In this document: positions 1-10,023 of the stretch, piece after piece | Layout of the letters: the number at the start of each line of letters is the position of its first letter | How positions within the stretch are numbered: position 1 is the stretch's first letter | Assembly: GCF_030272615.1 (NCBI RefSeq) | Contig: NC_081408.1 | Span: 405,861,389 to 405,925,388, forward strand | Origin: Cryptomeria japonica | Taxonomy: Eukaryota; Streptophyta; Pinopsida; Cupressales; Cupressaceae | Direction of reading: 5' to 3' | DNA length: 64,000 nt | Notes under the pieces: model-generated | What the model was told of the DNA's origin: nothing | Database searches by the model: none | Seen by the model: the letters and a program-made list of their open reading frames with translations, nothing else | Translations under genes and position numbers: made by a program

Positions 1-90
1 GAAATTTAAAGGAAAATGTAAACATATAGGGGAGAGTGAATGATGGTGGTATGGGATATGGTAGTGCAGTGTGATGGCAAACACATATGT

Positions 91-415
91 AACCTAGAAA
101 CATGCGTGAACAACCTTCTAATTGCATTAAACCTATTTGATGCTATTGTATTTTATATTAATGTATTCTTGTTTATGTATCATATTTCAATTCAAATATA
201 CCACTATTGAATATGCTATAATAAATTTAACATTATTAGAGTGGCTAGCAAACTAACCTAGAAATAGGCGTGAACAACCTTCTCTTTGCATTAAATGTAT
301 TTGATGCTATTGTATTTTATAATGTATTCCTATTTATGTATCATATTTCAATTCAACTATATCACTACTGAAAATGCCATAGTAAATTTAATATTATTAG
401 AGTATTTGGGAAACT
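91..415. repeat. 164-bp tandem duplication
   Basis: Two head-to-tail copies, each beginning AACCTAGAAA, start at 91 and 255, giving a period of 164 bp. Both copies carry the same order of landmarks: GTGAACAACCTTCT, TTTGATGCTATTGTATTTTA, TATGTATCATATTTCAATTC and a TATTAGAGT end. They differ by scattered substitutions and short indels, so the duplication is not very recent. No coding potential is visible. Confidence 0.8.
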
Positions 416-3400
416 AATAATGATAGGTGTAATGATGTGAATGTATGCAAATGTTTCAAAAGAAAATAATGAGACTTATGAATTTAATAAACATACATTG
501 AACAATTTATAAATTGCTAATATTGGAAAAAAAATATATATATACTTACCTTGGAACTTGCAACTGGTGTCTAAAATAAATCTCCAATAGCTGTGATATG
601 GGCAATTTGTAATCGAGAAACATGCAACACACATTATAGCTAGCTTGTATAAATAGGTATTTGAGAGCAAGTGAAGAAATTTAAATTCTTGGAGGGAATT
701 TGTGCAGGCATAAATAAAATTAATGATACAAGTGATTGGAATTATAAGGTGAATGTTCCCTATCAACGTGAGTTGAGAAGTTATTAATTATAATTTAATT
801 GGATAGTTGTTTAAATAAATTTTAATTTGTTTTGTGTTTATGTAATTTGACATGGATGAAATAAATAGGACGTATCATTATGAAACTGACAATTCTTATT
901 TATATCATAAATTACTTGTAATGAATGAATTAAGTAGTGATATATTTTATAAAATTGTTTGTAATGGCGAGCTTGAGCGTTGCTTTACAATTTTTGTAGG
1001 GTAAATTTGGTGAAAGAGAGGTATAGATGGACATGGTGGAACTAGAAAATGGTCATCTAGGGATGATAAATGTAACCATTATTGTTTGTAATATGGTTAA
1101 ATGTATTTGCAACTTGTTGGTCAAATATTTCATCTATAATTGATGAAATGTGAATTGGTTTTGTACAAGTCAAATCACTATTTTTATAAAGGTGGTTATA
1201 TAATATAAATACAACTATCTATTTACATTCACCTATATTTGGGAAGGTGGATAGTAATTTCTCTATGCATGATTAGACACATAGTTGATTTAACATGTAC
1301 TTTTCTTTACATGGTATAAAAACAATTTGAAAAAAAAGGGTTATTTTTATGTTTAACGTCAAAGATTGAGTTGACATTTGGTGGGGCCCAAGTTGTCAAC
1401 TACTATCCCAAATACTAGATTTCGCACCACCATTGGGCCCTCTCCTTTACTGAATTTTGTAATTTGCTTCTAGCTACACTTTAACCCAAAAATTTGAAAA
1501 TGAAACTTTGAAAGAGTTAGCCAATCTCCAAAATCATGAATAAATAAGAGTTGCTCTATTATATATAGAATATTAATTTTTAGATTATAAGCACATAGTG
1601 TCGATTAACCAAACACAAAATTTAACATCACATTTCTTTCTCTCGCTAGTCATTTAAAGCTTAATAATCAAATGTAATGTCTACATTTTTGGGTTCTCTT
1701 GTATTGCAATTGGCATTGACCTTCTCAATGAGTGTCACCATTGTTAGAGTTATTTGATATCGCCAATGAGCTTAGTTAGTCTTGACAACACTTATGCCAC
1801 TAGGTAATTTCTGACCTCTAATGTACTCTTCAAGAATCCTGGAGATGGCATCTATTTGCAATAAGTTGTTTTGTTGACTTCATTTATCACTATTCTTCAT
1901 CATGATCACCACAGTGTAGTTGGATTTTGATTCTAATGAGTTTGAATAGTTTCTACAAATGAATGCATTAATAGTTTATTTTTTATTATTTTATTGAGGT
2001 TGCTTAATAGTATTTAAAATATTTTAAATATATCTTAGTGTTACAACTCGTCAAAACCAAGGCAAAAAAGTGTTAAATTTTTAACACTACGAAGTTTGAC
2101 AGGAAAAAAGTATATAAGACATTTGATATGCTCTTCAAATCCCTTTTGACATTATGCAGATTATTTTTTTTGTCTCTTTGGAATTGAGGAGTAAAACCCT
2201 CTCAAAAAGATTGACTACTATGTTGAGTGATCTTCCCTGGTGGTGAGATTCAATTAGAGTCTGAGTGAATGCTCAAAATTGGTTCAAGATTGTAAGTAAA
2301 TGTTTGTGTTGAAGTTCATGTAGTTTGCAGAAGTTTGGGCATTTGGAATAATTTCCGTCTTGGACGACATTGTAGAAGCTCGTTCTCGTTGGTGGCTGTG
2401 ATCAGTTTGAACGTCTTTGTGCGATTGGAGCTGGGCATAGTGAGGTCCTTAAGAAAATGTGATTTCTGAGCACCAAGTTGACAAACTTTGAACGACAAAG
2501 AATTTGACTTACCTTGGCTCGAATTTCTGCCACCGGTATTCATCTTTGGAGGAGGTGGTATTCATCTTTGGAGGGGATGTGAGTCGAATGGATGAGACAA
2601 AAGTCGATTTGGACCTTTTTTTTTGGTCAGTTTGCTGAGAAATAAAAAAGGCTTTAGGAGTCTATAAATTTTCACGTCAGCTCAGAAGAAGACAGAAGGG
2701 CAGCATTCCATACATTAGCCAAATTCTTTATTATTTGTTGAGTGACTTATGTGCCAGGAGTATTTATGACGTGCATGTTTGCTTGCAGCCATATTTATTA
2801 AATCCCTCTTTCCTAGTCGATTAGAATACATTTAGCTACTCTTCCATGCTGATTGTGGCGACCAGTTTGGAGTGTGCACTAGTTTTTTAAATTATTGAAT
2901 CGCCCTCCGTGGGCTGTTGAAGCTCACGTATGATAAAGTAGAAGAGATTTTTGGGGTGTTTAAGTGGGTAGTGCTACAGAGTTAAAGCGTGGGAATGATA
3001 TTGGACTCCCTCTTGTTTGCCGCCCGTCTTACTGTGCAATCTGAAAACCAATACTATTATATTGAAGTGCTGTCGTAATGCTGGTGAAACTTAGTTGAAT
3101 TTCATCTTTTTTGAAAAGTTTGTTTTTGGCGTGGAATGAAGAATGTTGGTATCTCTTCCTTTCAGAGGTTTATGGTGGTGAATATACGTGTAATCTAGTA
3201 TGTGCCTTCCTTGCTTGGTAGTTGTCAATTTGGTGAAAAGTGTTAGTGTTATGACAGCATATGCACGCTCTAAATTGTTTAATCATGATCATTAGCTTGT
3301 CATTATTTTGGATGATATGCAATGAAGTCAAATGGAACCATTTTAAAACTCAATACCAATCAAACAACAAGCCAAGTGGCAGATGATTATATCAAACAAG

Positions 3401-3533
3401 TGGCCGCAATGGAAATAACGAAGGGAGGTGGAAATTGAATCAGAAAATAGCGTAGAGAACAAAGCCCATTTGCTCTTTTCAAATAAAGATTAGCAATGAC
3501 CACACATACAAACAAGTATAATATCTAGTGGAG
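416..3533. other. AT-rich stretch, no gene recognised
   Basis: I see no credible coding region, RNA gene or complete transposon here. Short open frames have no family resemblance and lie in AT-rich sequence. The last few bases, ATGAC at 3534-3538, form the left target-site duplication of the miniature LTR element that follows. Confidence 0.5.
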
Positions 3534-3548
3534 ATGACTGTTGAGACA

Positions 3549-3620
3549 TGGACCAGCTAGGACTCGAACCTAGGACCTTCCATACGCTGCTGGAGTGCTC
3601 TACCACTGAGCTACTGGCCC
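3549..3620 (-). tRNA. tRNA-like sequence in LTR copy 1 (probably pseudo)
   Basis: Read on the minus strand, this 72-nt segment folds as a cloverleaf. The acceptor GGGCCAG pairs with CTGGTCC over 7 bp with one wobble, followed by discriminator A. The D arm is GCTC-AGTGGTA-GAGC. The T arm is CTAGG-TTCGAGT-CCTAG, five perfect pairs with a seven-base loop. The anticodon arm is poor: the expected CTCCA/ATGGA stem mostly fails and the base at position 33 is C, not T. No trustworthy anticodon can be read, so I treat it as a tRNA-derived, promoter-bearing relic and not a working tRNA. The same segment recurs in the other nine LTRs at offset +11 to +81 from each LTR start. Confidence 0.7.
3560..3613 (-). 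promoter_or_regulatory. Internal Pol III A and B boxes, LTR copy 1
   Basis: The A box TAGCTCAGTGG is the complement of 3603-3613 and fits TRGYNNANNNG. The B box GGTTCGAGTCC is the complement of 3560-3570 and fits GGTTCGANTCC exactly. Their spacing is that of a tRNA gene. No TTTT terminator follows on the minus strand anywhere in the array, so any Pol III transcript would run through neighbouring units. Whether it is transcribed cannot be told from sequence. Confidence 0.65.
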
Positions 3621-3952
3621 CTCTTGGACCGGTCCATCGACGGTCCGGGTGTGGCTTATTTCCAACACCAACACCCACCCTTAAGCCACACCTCTTGTGT
3701 GCTTGGGGCTCCTACCCTGGACCTGGCTCTGATACCATGTTGAGACATGGACCAGCTAGGACTCAAACTTAGGACCTTCCATACGCTATTGGAGTGCTCT
3801 ACCACTAAGCTACTGGCCCCTCTTGGACCAATCCATCGTCGGTCCGAGTGTGGCTTATTTCCAACACCAACACCAACACCCCCCCTTAAGCCACACCTCT
3901 CGTGTGCTTGGGGCTCCTAGCCTGGACCTGGCTTTGATACCATGTTGAGACA

Positions 3953-4024
3953 TGGACCAGCTAGGACTCGAACCTAGGACCTTCCATATGCTGCTGGAGT
4001 GCTCTACCACTGAGCTACTGGCCC
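3953..4024 (-). tRNA. tRNA-like sequence in LTR copy 3
   Basis: This copy retains the intact B-box core TTCGA (plus strand GACTCGAACC) and the acceptor and D stems. CATATGC replaces CATACGC in the anticodon region, a CpG-to-CpA type change on the minus strand. Confidence 0.6.
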
Positions 4025-4350
4025 CTCTTGGACCAATCCATCGTCGGTTTGGGTGTGGCTTATTTCCAACACCAACACCCACCCTTAAGCCACACCTCTC
4101 ATGTGCTTGGGGATCCTAGCCTGGACCTAGCTCTGATACCATGTTGAGACATGGACCAGCTAGGACTCAAACCTAGGACCTTCCATATGCTACTGGAGTG
4201 CTTTACCACTGAGCTACTAGCCCCTCTTGGACCAGTCCATCGTCGGTCCGGTTGTGGCTTATTTCCAACACCAACACCCCCCCTTAGGCCACAACTCTCG
4301 TGTGCTTGGGGCTCCTAGCCCAAACCTGGCTCTGATACCATGTTGAGACA

Positions 4351-4422
4351 TAGACCAGCTAGGACTCGAACCTAGGACCCTCCATACGCTGCTGGAGTGC
4401 TCTACCACTAAGCTATTGGCCC
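4351..4422 (-). tRNA. tRNA-like sequence in LTR copy 5
   Basis: The B box is intact. The acceptor region is altered: plus-strand TAGACCAG replaces TGGACCAG, and ATTGGCCC replaces ACTGGCCC. The outer stem is therefore weakened compared with copy 1. Confidence 0.55.
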
Positions 4423-5346
4423 CTCTTGGACCAGTCCATCGTCGGTCCGAGTGTGGCTTATTTCCAACACCAACACACCCCCTTAAGCCACACCTCTCGT
4501 GTGCTTGGGGCTCCTAGCTTGGACCTGACTCTGATACCATGTTGAGACATGGACCAGCCAGGACTCAAACCTAGGACCTTCCATATGCTACTGGAGTGCT
4601 CTACCACTAAGCTACTGACCCCTCTTGGACCAGTCCATTGTCAGTCTGGGTGTGGCTTATTTCCAACACTAGCACCCCCCCTTAAGCCGCACCTATCGTG
4701 TGCTTGGGGCTCCTAGCTTGGACCTGGCTCTAATACCATGTTGACACATAGACCAACTAGGACTTGAACCTAGAACCTTCCATACGCTGCTAGAGTGCTC
4801 TACCACTAAGCTACTGGCCCCTCTTCGACTAGTCCATCGTCAGTCCGGGTGTGGCTTACTTCCAACACCAACACCCCCCCCTTAAGCCACACTTCTCGTG
4901 TGCTTGGGGCTCGTAGCCTAGACTTGGCTCTGATACCATGTTGAGACATGGACCAGCTAGGACTCAAACCTAGGACCTTCCATACGCTACTAGAGTGCTC
5001 TACCACTGAGCTACTAGCCCCTCTTGGACCAATCCATCGTCGGTCTGGGTGTGGCTTATTTCCAACACCAACACCCCCCCTTAAGCCACACCTCTCGTAT
5101 GCTTGGGGCTCCTAGCCTAGACTTGGCTCTGATACCATATTGAGACATGGACTGGCTAGGACTCAAACCTAGGACCTTCCATACGCTGCTGGAGTGCTCT
5201 ACCATTGAGCTATTGGCCCCTCTTGGACCAGTCCATCGTCGGTCTGGGTGTGGCTTATTTCCAACACCAACACCCACCCTTAAGCCACACCTCTCGTGTG
5301 CTTGGGACTCCTATCTTGGACCTAGCTTTGATACCATGTTGAGACA

Positions 5347-5418
5347 TGGACCAGCTAGGACTCGAACCTAGGACCTTCCATATGCTGCTGGAGTGCTCTA
5401 CCACTGAGCTACTGGCCC
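5347..5418 (-). tRNA. tRNA-like sequence in LTR copy 10
   Basis: This is the outermost LTR at the minus-strand upstream end. A box, B box and acceptor stem match copy 1. If the array is ever transcribed by Pol III, this copy would be the first in the direction of transcription. Confidence 0.6.
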
Positions 5419-5476
5419 CTCTTGGACCAGTCCGTCGTCAGTCCAAATGTGGCTTATTTCCAACACCAACAATGAC

Positions 5477-5875
5477 TTCATACGTGTAAAACACAAATCT
5501 CAACCACACTCAAATACAATGAATTAATAATATATTTTTTATGTAGTCTGAATTTTTATATATTGGAAAAAGACAAAAATATATGAAAAAAGTAAAAGAT
5601 TACAAATTAAGTCTATCAAATTTTAAAGGACTTCTGGTATACAAAATCTAATTTTTAAAAAAAATACAAATAGACAGAAGAAACACAATTAGTAAAAGAG
5701 GAGGAACCCTCCAAACTCCATAGTCAAAGTATAAGTCCTTACAATCTTGTAGATTATTCATGTTGTGAGTATCATAATAAATTTTGCTTTTATAAAGTAA
5801 AGATAATTAACAAAAGGAATGAAAAAGATAAGTGGGAAAGCCACTCCAATAAACCAACACTCCAACAAGAAGGAC
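5477..5875. other. Intervening AT-rich DNA
   Basis: There is no recognisable gene between the TRIM array and the long LTR element. The bases CCTTG at 5876-5880 are the left target duplication of the next element. Confidence 0.5.
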
Positions 5876-6736
5876 CCTTGTGTCATGCCCAAACTTTTGG
5901 GCACGAACGGGGTAAATTTTTTTTTTAAATCACAACTTAAAACATTAAATTTGCTAACATGCAATGCACTAGCAAGATTGCCTTAACTATGTGTGAGTTA
6001 ACTCTAACCACTAATTCAAGTAAATGATATTAATTTAAATCAAAAGCGAAACACTAAAAGAATTATTTATTATCTCATCGATTTTAATCAATAAATTAAT
6101 TTAGTCAATTAATTGATGTAGATAAAATTAATCTCCAATAACCATTAATTGATTTTAGGAACAAATTAAATTGGTCCTAGCACTTAGTTTATAAATGTCT
6201 ATATTTTATTTTAACAATAACTAAAATGTGTTTAAACTAAATTGATATAAAAGGGTCAAATAAATCCATAATGCAAATTTTCCTATAAAGTTTAATCTCC
6301 TAAAACTATATCTAGGTGGATTAAATTTATTCCCTATAGTCAAATAATTTACAAATAAAATAAATTTCTTAAATGATTAACTCCAAACTAATTTAAAATT
6401 TAAGACTTCATATTTAAATGTTTATTTAACATATATAAAATATGAATGTTAAATAAACTAATTAAGTTAAAGTCAAATTTATACATCCATAATTTTAAAC
6501 TATATATAAATATATATATATAAATATGTATATTTATAAATATACATATGATTATATATATATACATATTTATCTAATAAACTCTGATATATTTATTTGT
6601 GAGGTTATTTCCCCTTTTATTTAAACATACCTTATTAACTAAAATACTCCAGAACCCATTTTTTTATTAATATTATTATTAAATCCCCTTTATTGTTTTT
6701 GAAACTACATTACTTGCCCTAACCATTCATATTTTA

Positions 6737-6740
<4 letters not shown>

Positions 6741-6812
<72 letters not shown>
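6741..6812. repeat. (AT)n microsatellite in 3' LTR
   Basis: An uninterrupted AT dinucleotide run of about 72 bp. The matching site in the 5' LTR has a different, compound structure, so slippage has continued since insertion. Confidence 0.95.
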
Positions 6813-6815
<3 letters not shown>

Positions 6816-6973
6816 TTTACAGTATTATAATTTATCAATGCAAAACCCTAAACTAAAAATATATGTATATATTACAAAATGCCCTACATTTTATAATCTC
6901 TTCCTTTATTCATTCTACCCTAACCCTACCCGGGCTAGGATTTTATTTCTCTCTCTCTCTCTCTCTTTTTTAT

Positions 6974-7150
6974 AGGGCGGTGGTTCACGCAGGAGGAGCG
7001 GCGGCTATGGGGGAGGCGGTGGGTTCTCCCCGGTCGCCACTGTGTGTGCACACAGCGGCGGCGGTGCCCACTGTGTGTCTACACAGTGGTGGTGAGGGCA
7101 CCGCCCACTGTGTGTTCACACAGTGGGTTCGCCTTCCCCCCCGATACCCA
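6974..7150. repeat. GC-rich cluster of CACTGTGTG hairpins
   Basis: A GC-rich island stands out inside AT-rich LTR sequence. It holds three near-palindromes, each with CACTGTGTG facing a CACACAG(TG) arm, at about 7038-7056, 7068-7090 and 7104-7125. The matching 5' LTR island (15277-15432) keeps two of the three. A regulatory or structural role in the LTR is possible but unproven. Confidence 0.7.
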
Positions 7151-10023
7151 AGGTTTTACTTTTATTTTTAATTTTTTTTTGTTTAATTTGTTTTTATATA
7201 TATATATATATATGCATTAGAAGCTCAGGCTAACCCTGCTATACAAAAATACATATGTTATATTATTATTTTTTTGAAACTTTTAAACAGTACGACTATA
7301 ACAATCTGATTTAATACAATGTATTTTTTTTAAAAATAAATTCCATATATCAGAGATACCCTGATTAATGGTAGGTTTCATTTCTGCAAATTAATAAATA
7401 ACAGAGTTAGATAAATATGAACAACGACTATATAAATATGTTATTTTAAAAAAAAAAATAGATAGACCATTTAATTCTAGATTTTAATTTCTGCAAACAA
7501 GTAAAAAGACAGAATTAAATCAATTTATACAACAACTATTTTTAGACTAGAAAATATTGAAATAAAACTTAGAGATAATCATATTAATTTTTAGATTTGT
7601 TTTCTGCGAATAAATGAAAAGGAAAAATGACAGAGTACAATAAAACATATTCAACAACTACATAAATCTAGGTTTATTTTAATTAAATTTAGAGATATGC
7701 ATAAGGAAATAAACTTGCACATTTGTTTTCAAAGTAACATGCATGCAATCATTTAAAATTTCAAGAACAATACAAAACATAAACTCAACATAAATAATTC
7801 ATTTTGCAACCAAATAATATTTTAATAAAAACAATGTATTTCCTTATGGTATATTTAAAATACATTATAGTCAACCTTACAAATGGATCTCTCATTTCTA
7901 TTAAATGAGGATCTTAAAAATATTAGATACATTTCCTTTCGAAAATAGATACAACATAGTTTCCCTTTTACATTGCTGCAACTTAAAAACATAAATTTTT
8001 CATTCCCAAATCTTTTTCTGTAAACACATAAGTCCAGCAACTTCTACTTGTCTGTTTCTTTTCTTTCAACAACCTGCAAATAAATCATAGGCTATGACCA
8101 TGGAGTGCTCACCTCCCAACCTAGGCTAAATAATAGCCACCCCCGAGCTTGGAGAACCAAGCCCTAGACAGGTTACACACATGCAAACACAACAAGCAGG
8201 GGAAAACAATCACAAACATATTCCCAACCAAGGCTACACTGCACCACACAATGTGATGTCTTTTCAAGGGTGGTAGTGGACCAAGTACCCTGAGGAGACT
8301 GCAAGTATGGCAAAACACAAAGCCACCTCATGGCAAACAAAGATTTATCATAAGTATAATAACCCCACATCCTTATGCCCCCCAAGGCATTCATACCTTA
8401 TTTCCCTCCTTATGACCCCCAAATGCATATAACAAGCCATGCAACAAGGGTCACATAAATATCCCTTGAGAACACTCTCACAACGAGAGCCTCTCACTCG
8501 AGGGCTGTCAAACTTCTACCACCCACAAGACCATCCTCTATCCCAAGAGTAGGAGGCCTTGGTTACTCCCAAAACACAGAATGCATACAAGAAATAAAAG
8601 ACATAACGCGTAATAATTTTCACAAAAGAAAAATGCAAGAACTAGCCTTTTCTTACAAGCAAATCTTTTCAAAATAACATGCAACATGAAAACAATACAA
8701 AGAGAAGTTAAACCAACCTTCAAACTACCCAAAGGTATGCTAGATTAGTTGAAGATGAGCAGCCCAATTCCACAATCCTTGTTTCTCTACACTTAGCCCA
8801 ATTCCTATACCAATTCCTTCCCTTTCAAAATTGCTTTGTCTCCAAAAATGGAGAGTGGGTGATTACCCACAAAATCTCTCATTCTTGCCTAAGAAGACCT
8901 CAGTGAGAGTTCTCACAGGTTTCTAAAATTGAAAAAGGAAAAGTCAGAAAAAGATCAAAAGGGATCTCAAATCAAAAAGGAAAGTTAACTAACCTAGATG
9001 AGGCCTTCTAAATTCAATTTTCGCACATCTTAGAAAACTCACTTTTTGGGATGATTAAGTAGTCACATGGGAGTTGTCACATGCCTAAAATTACTCCTAA
9101 CCCTTAGGTACACCTTATGGGCTTTAGGAAACACCTTTAAACTACCCCTAGGAGTCCATTTAACCCTTATTAAACCCATCTGAAGTTAATTTTTGGGTCA
9201 AACCTAACTTGACCACCCCAAAGATTCTCTACCCAAGGAAAATATAGAACCACATTAAATTATTAGAAAAAGATATGGTTAAAACAACTCCCTCCAAGAG
9301 ACAATTCAAAAATCAACACATGTGTCAAGTGGCACAATAAAAATACTTTTACAAAATTACACATGAAATTTTGTCTCTTGTTGGATTTACACAATTTAAT
9401 TAATTCAATTTAACACACATGCCACATTCACTTTCACAAATAAAATACGATACAAACGGGGTGTTGTCTAACCAAATAGACAAACCCTGGTTGTACGAAC
9501 GTGCATAGGTCTAGGTTTGGATCTCCATAATGTTTCCATGGTCACATGGATAATTTTCCTGCGCATCTCAATTACACATTAGTAATTCCAAATAACCTCA
9601 TATAATATAAAACACATGAATAAGAGTACACATCAAACACTCTGCATACAATTGACATTAACAAATCAATATCTCATATATCCCAATTTATCCACATAAG
9701 CCATTATCATAATCCTCATAATTTCATTCATTCATGTAAGTTACGCATCATATTTCCAACACCATAATAAAGTTCTGCAAATCCAGATATAGCTGACATA
9801 CGTTAGATCAAGATTATCCAATCAGTGGATCTTTTAGGATTTCAAATTCATAACACATCAATATGTACACCACAAGGTGACATGATTCTATAACTTGGTT
9901 CAATTACTTTTCTCACCAATCTATCTATCTAACATAGCCCATCCTATTGAATTATAGCATTTATTAATAGGGTCAAACATGGTCAACTAAGTTAATCAAA
10001 GCTTGGTTGGGGAGGGTCTTACA

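Larger units (their letters stand above)
3539..5471 (-). mobile_element. Tandem TRIM array with tRNA-like LTRs
   Basis: This is a terminal-repeat retrotransposon in miniature, amplified in tandem and oriented on the minus strand. Ten LTRs of about 135 bp start (plus-strand coordinate) at 3539, 3738, 3943, 4142, 4341, 4540, 4739, 4939, 5138 and 5337. They are separated by nine interiors of about 64 bp. On the minus strand each LTR runs TGTTGG...CAACA and is followed directly by TGGTATCAGAGCC, the primer-binding site for initiator-Met tRNA. The interior ends in GGCTTAAGGGTGGG, a polypurine tract, before the next LTR. The whole array sits inside one 5-bp duplication, ATGAC at 3534-3538 and 5472-5476. 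That supports one insertion event followed by, or already carrying, LTR-to-LTR expansion. No protein is encoded, as expected for TRIMs. An alternative reading as plain tandem tRNA genes is excluded by the primer site, polypurine tract and target duplication. Confidence 0.87.
5881..10023 (-). repeat. 3' LTR of the LARD-like element
   Basis: This 4,143-bp LTR is the downstream copy on the minus strand. It aligns along its whole length with 14099-18362, apart from microsatellite length and short indels. For example, the region around 9570-9620 has about 45 bp that the other copy lacks near 17960. It contains an (AT)n tract at 6741-6812 and a GC-rich hairpin cluster at 6974-7150. Open frames seen inside it are non-coding by composition and are repeated, with frame damage, in the other LTR. 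Confidence 0.9.

Noticed and set aside
3490-5371. Several 60-75-codon frames on both strands (MGVGVGNKPHP..., MDQLGLEPRTFH...)
   Set aside because: They are translations of the tandem tRNA-like LTR units; the repetition of peptides follows the 199-bp period, not protein conservation.
3549-5418. Ten functional tRNA genes
   Set aside because: The anticodon stem is disrupted, no Pol III terminator follows, and the units lie inside LTR structures.
6863-7171. 102-codon frame in the left LTR and its 111-codon relative at 15142-15477
   Set aside because: Both cover the GC-rich hairpin island of the LARD LTRs, start in non-coding AT-rich DNA and diverge by frame-breaking indels.
8121-8732. Conserved short minus-strand frames repeated at 16496-17098
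   Set aside because: Their similarity comes from being in the two LTRs of one element; the frames differ in length and have no protein family features.
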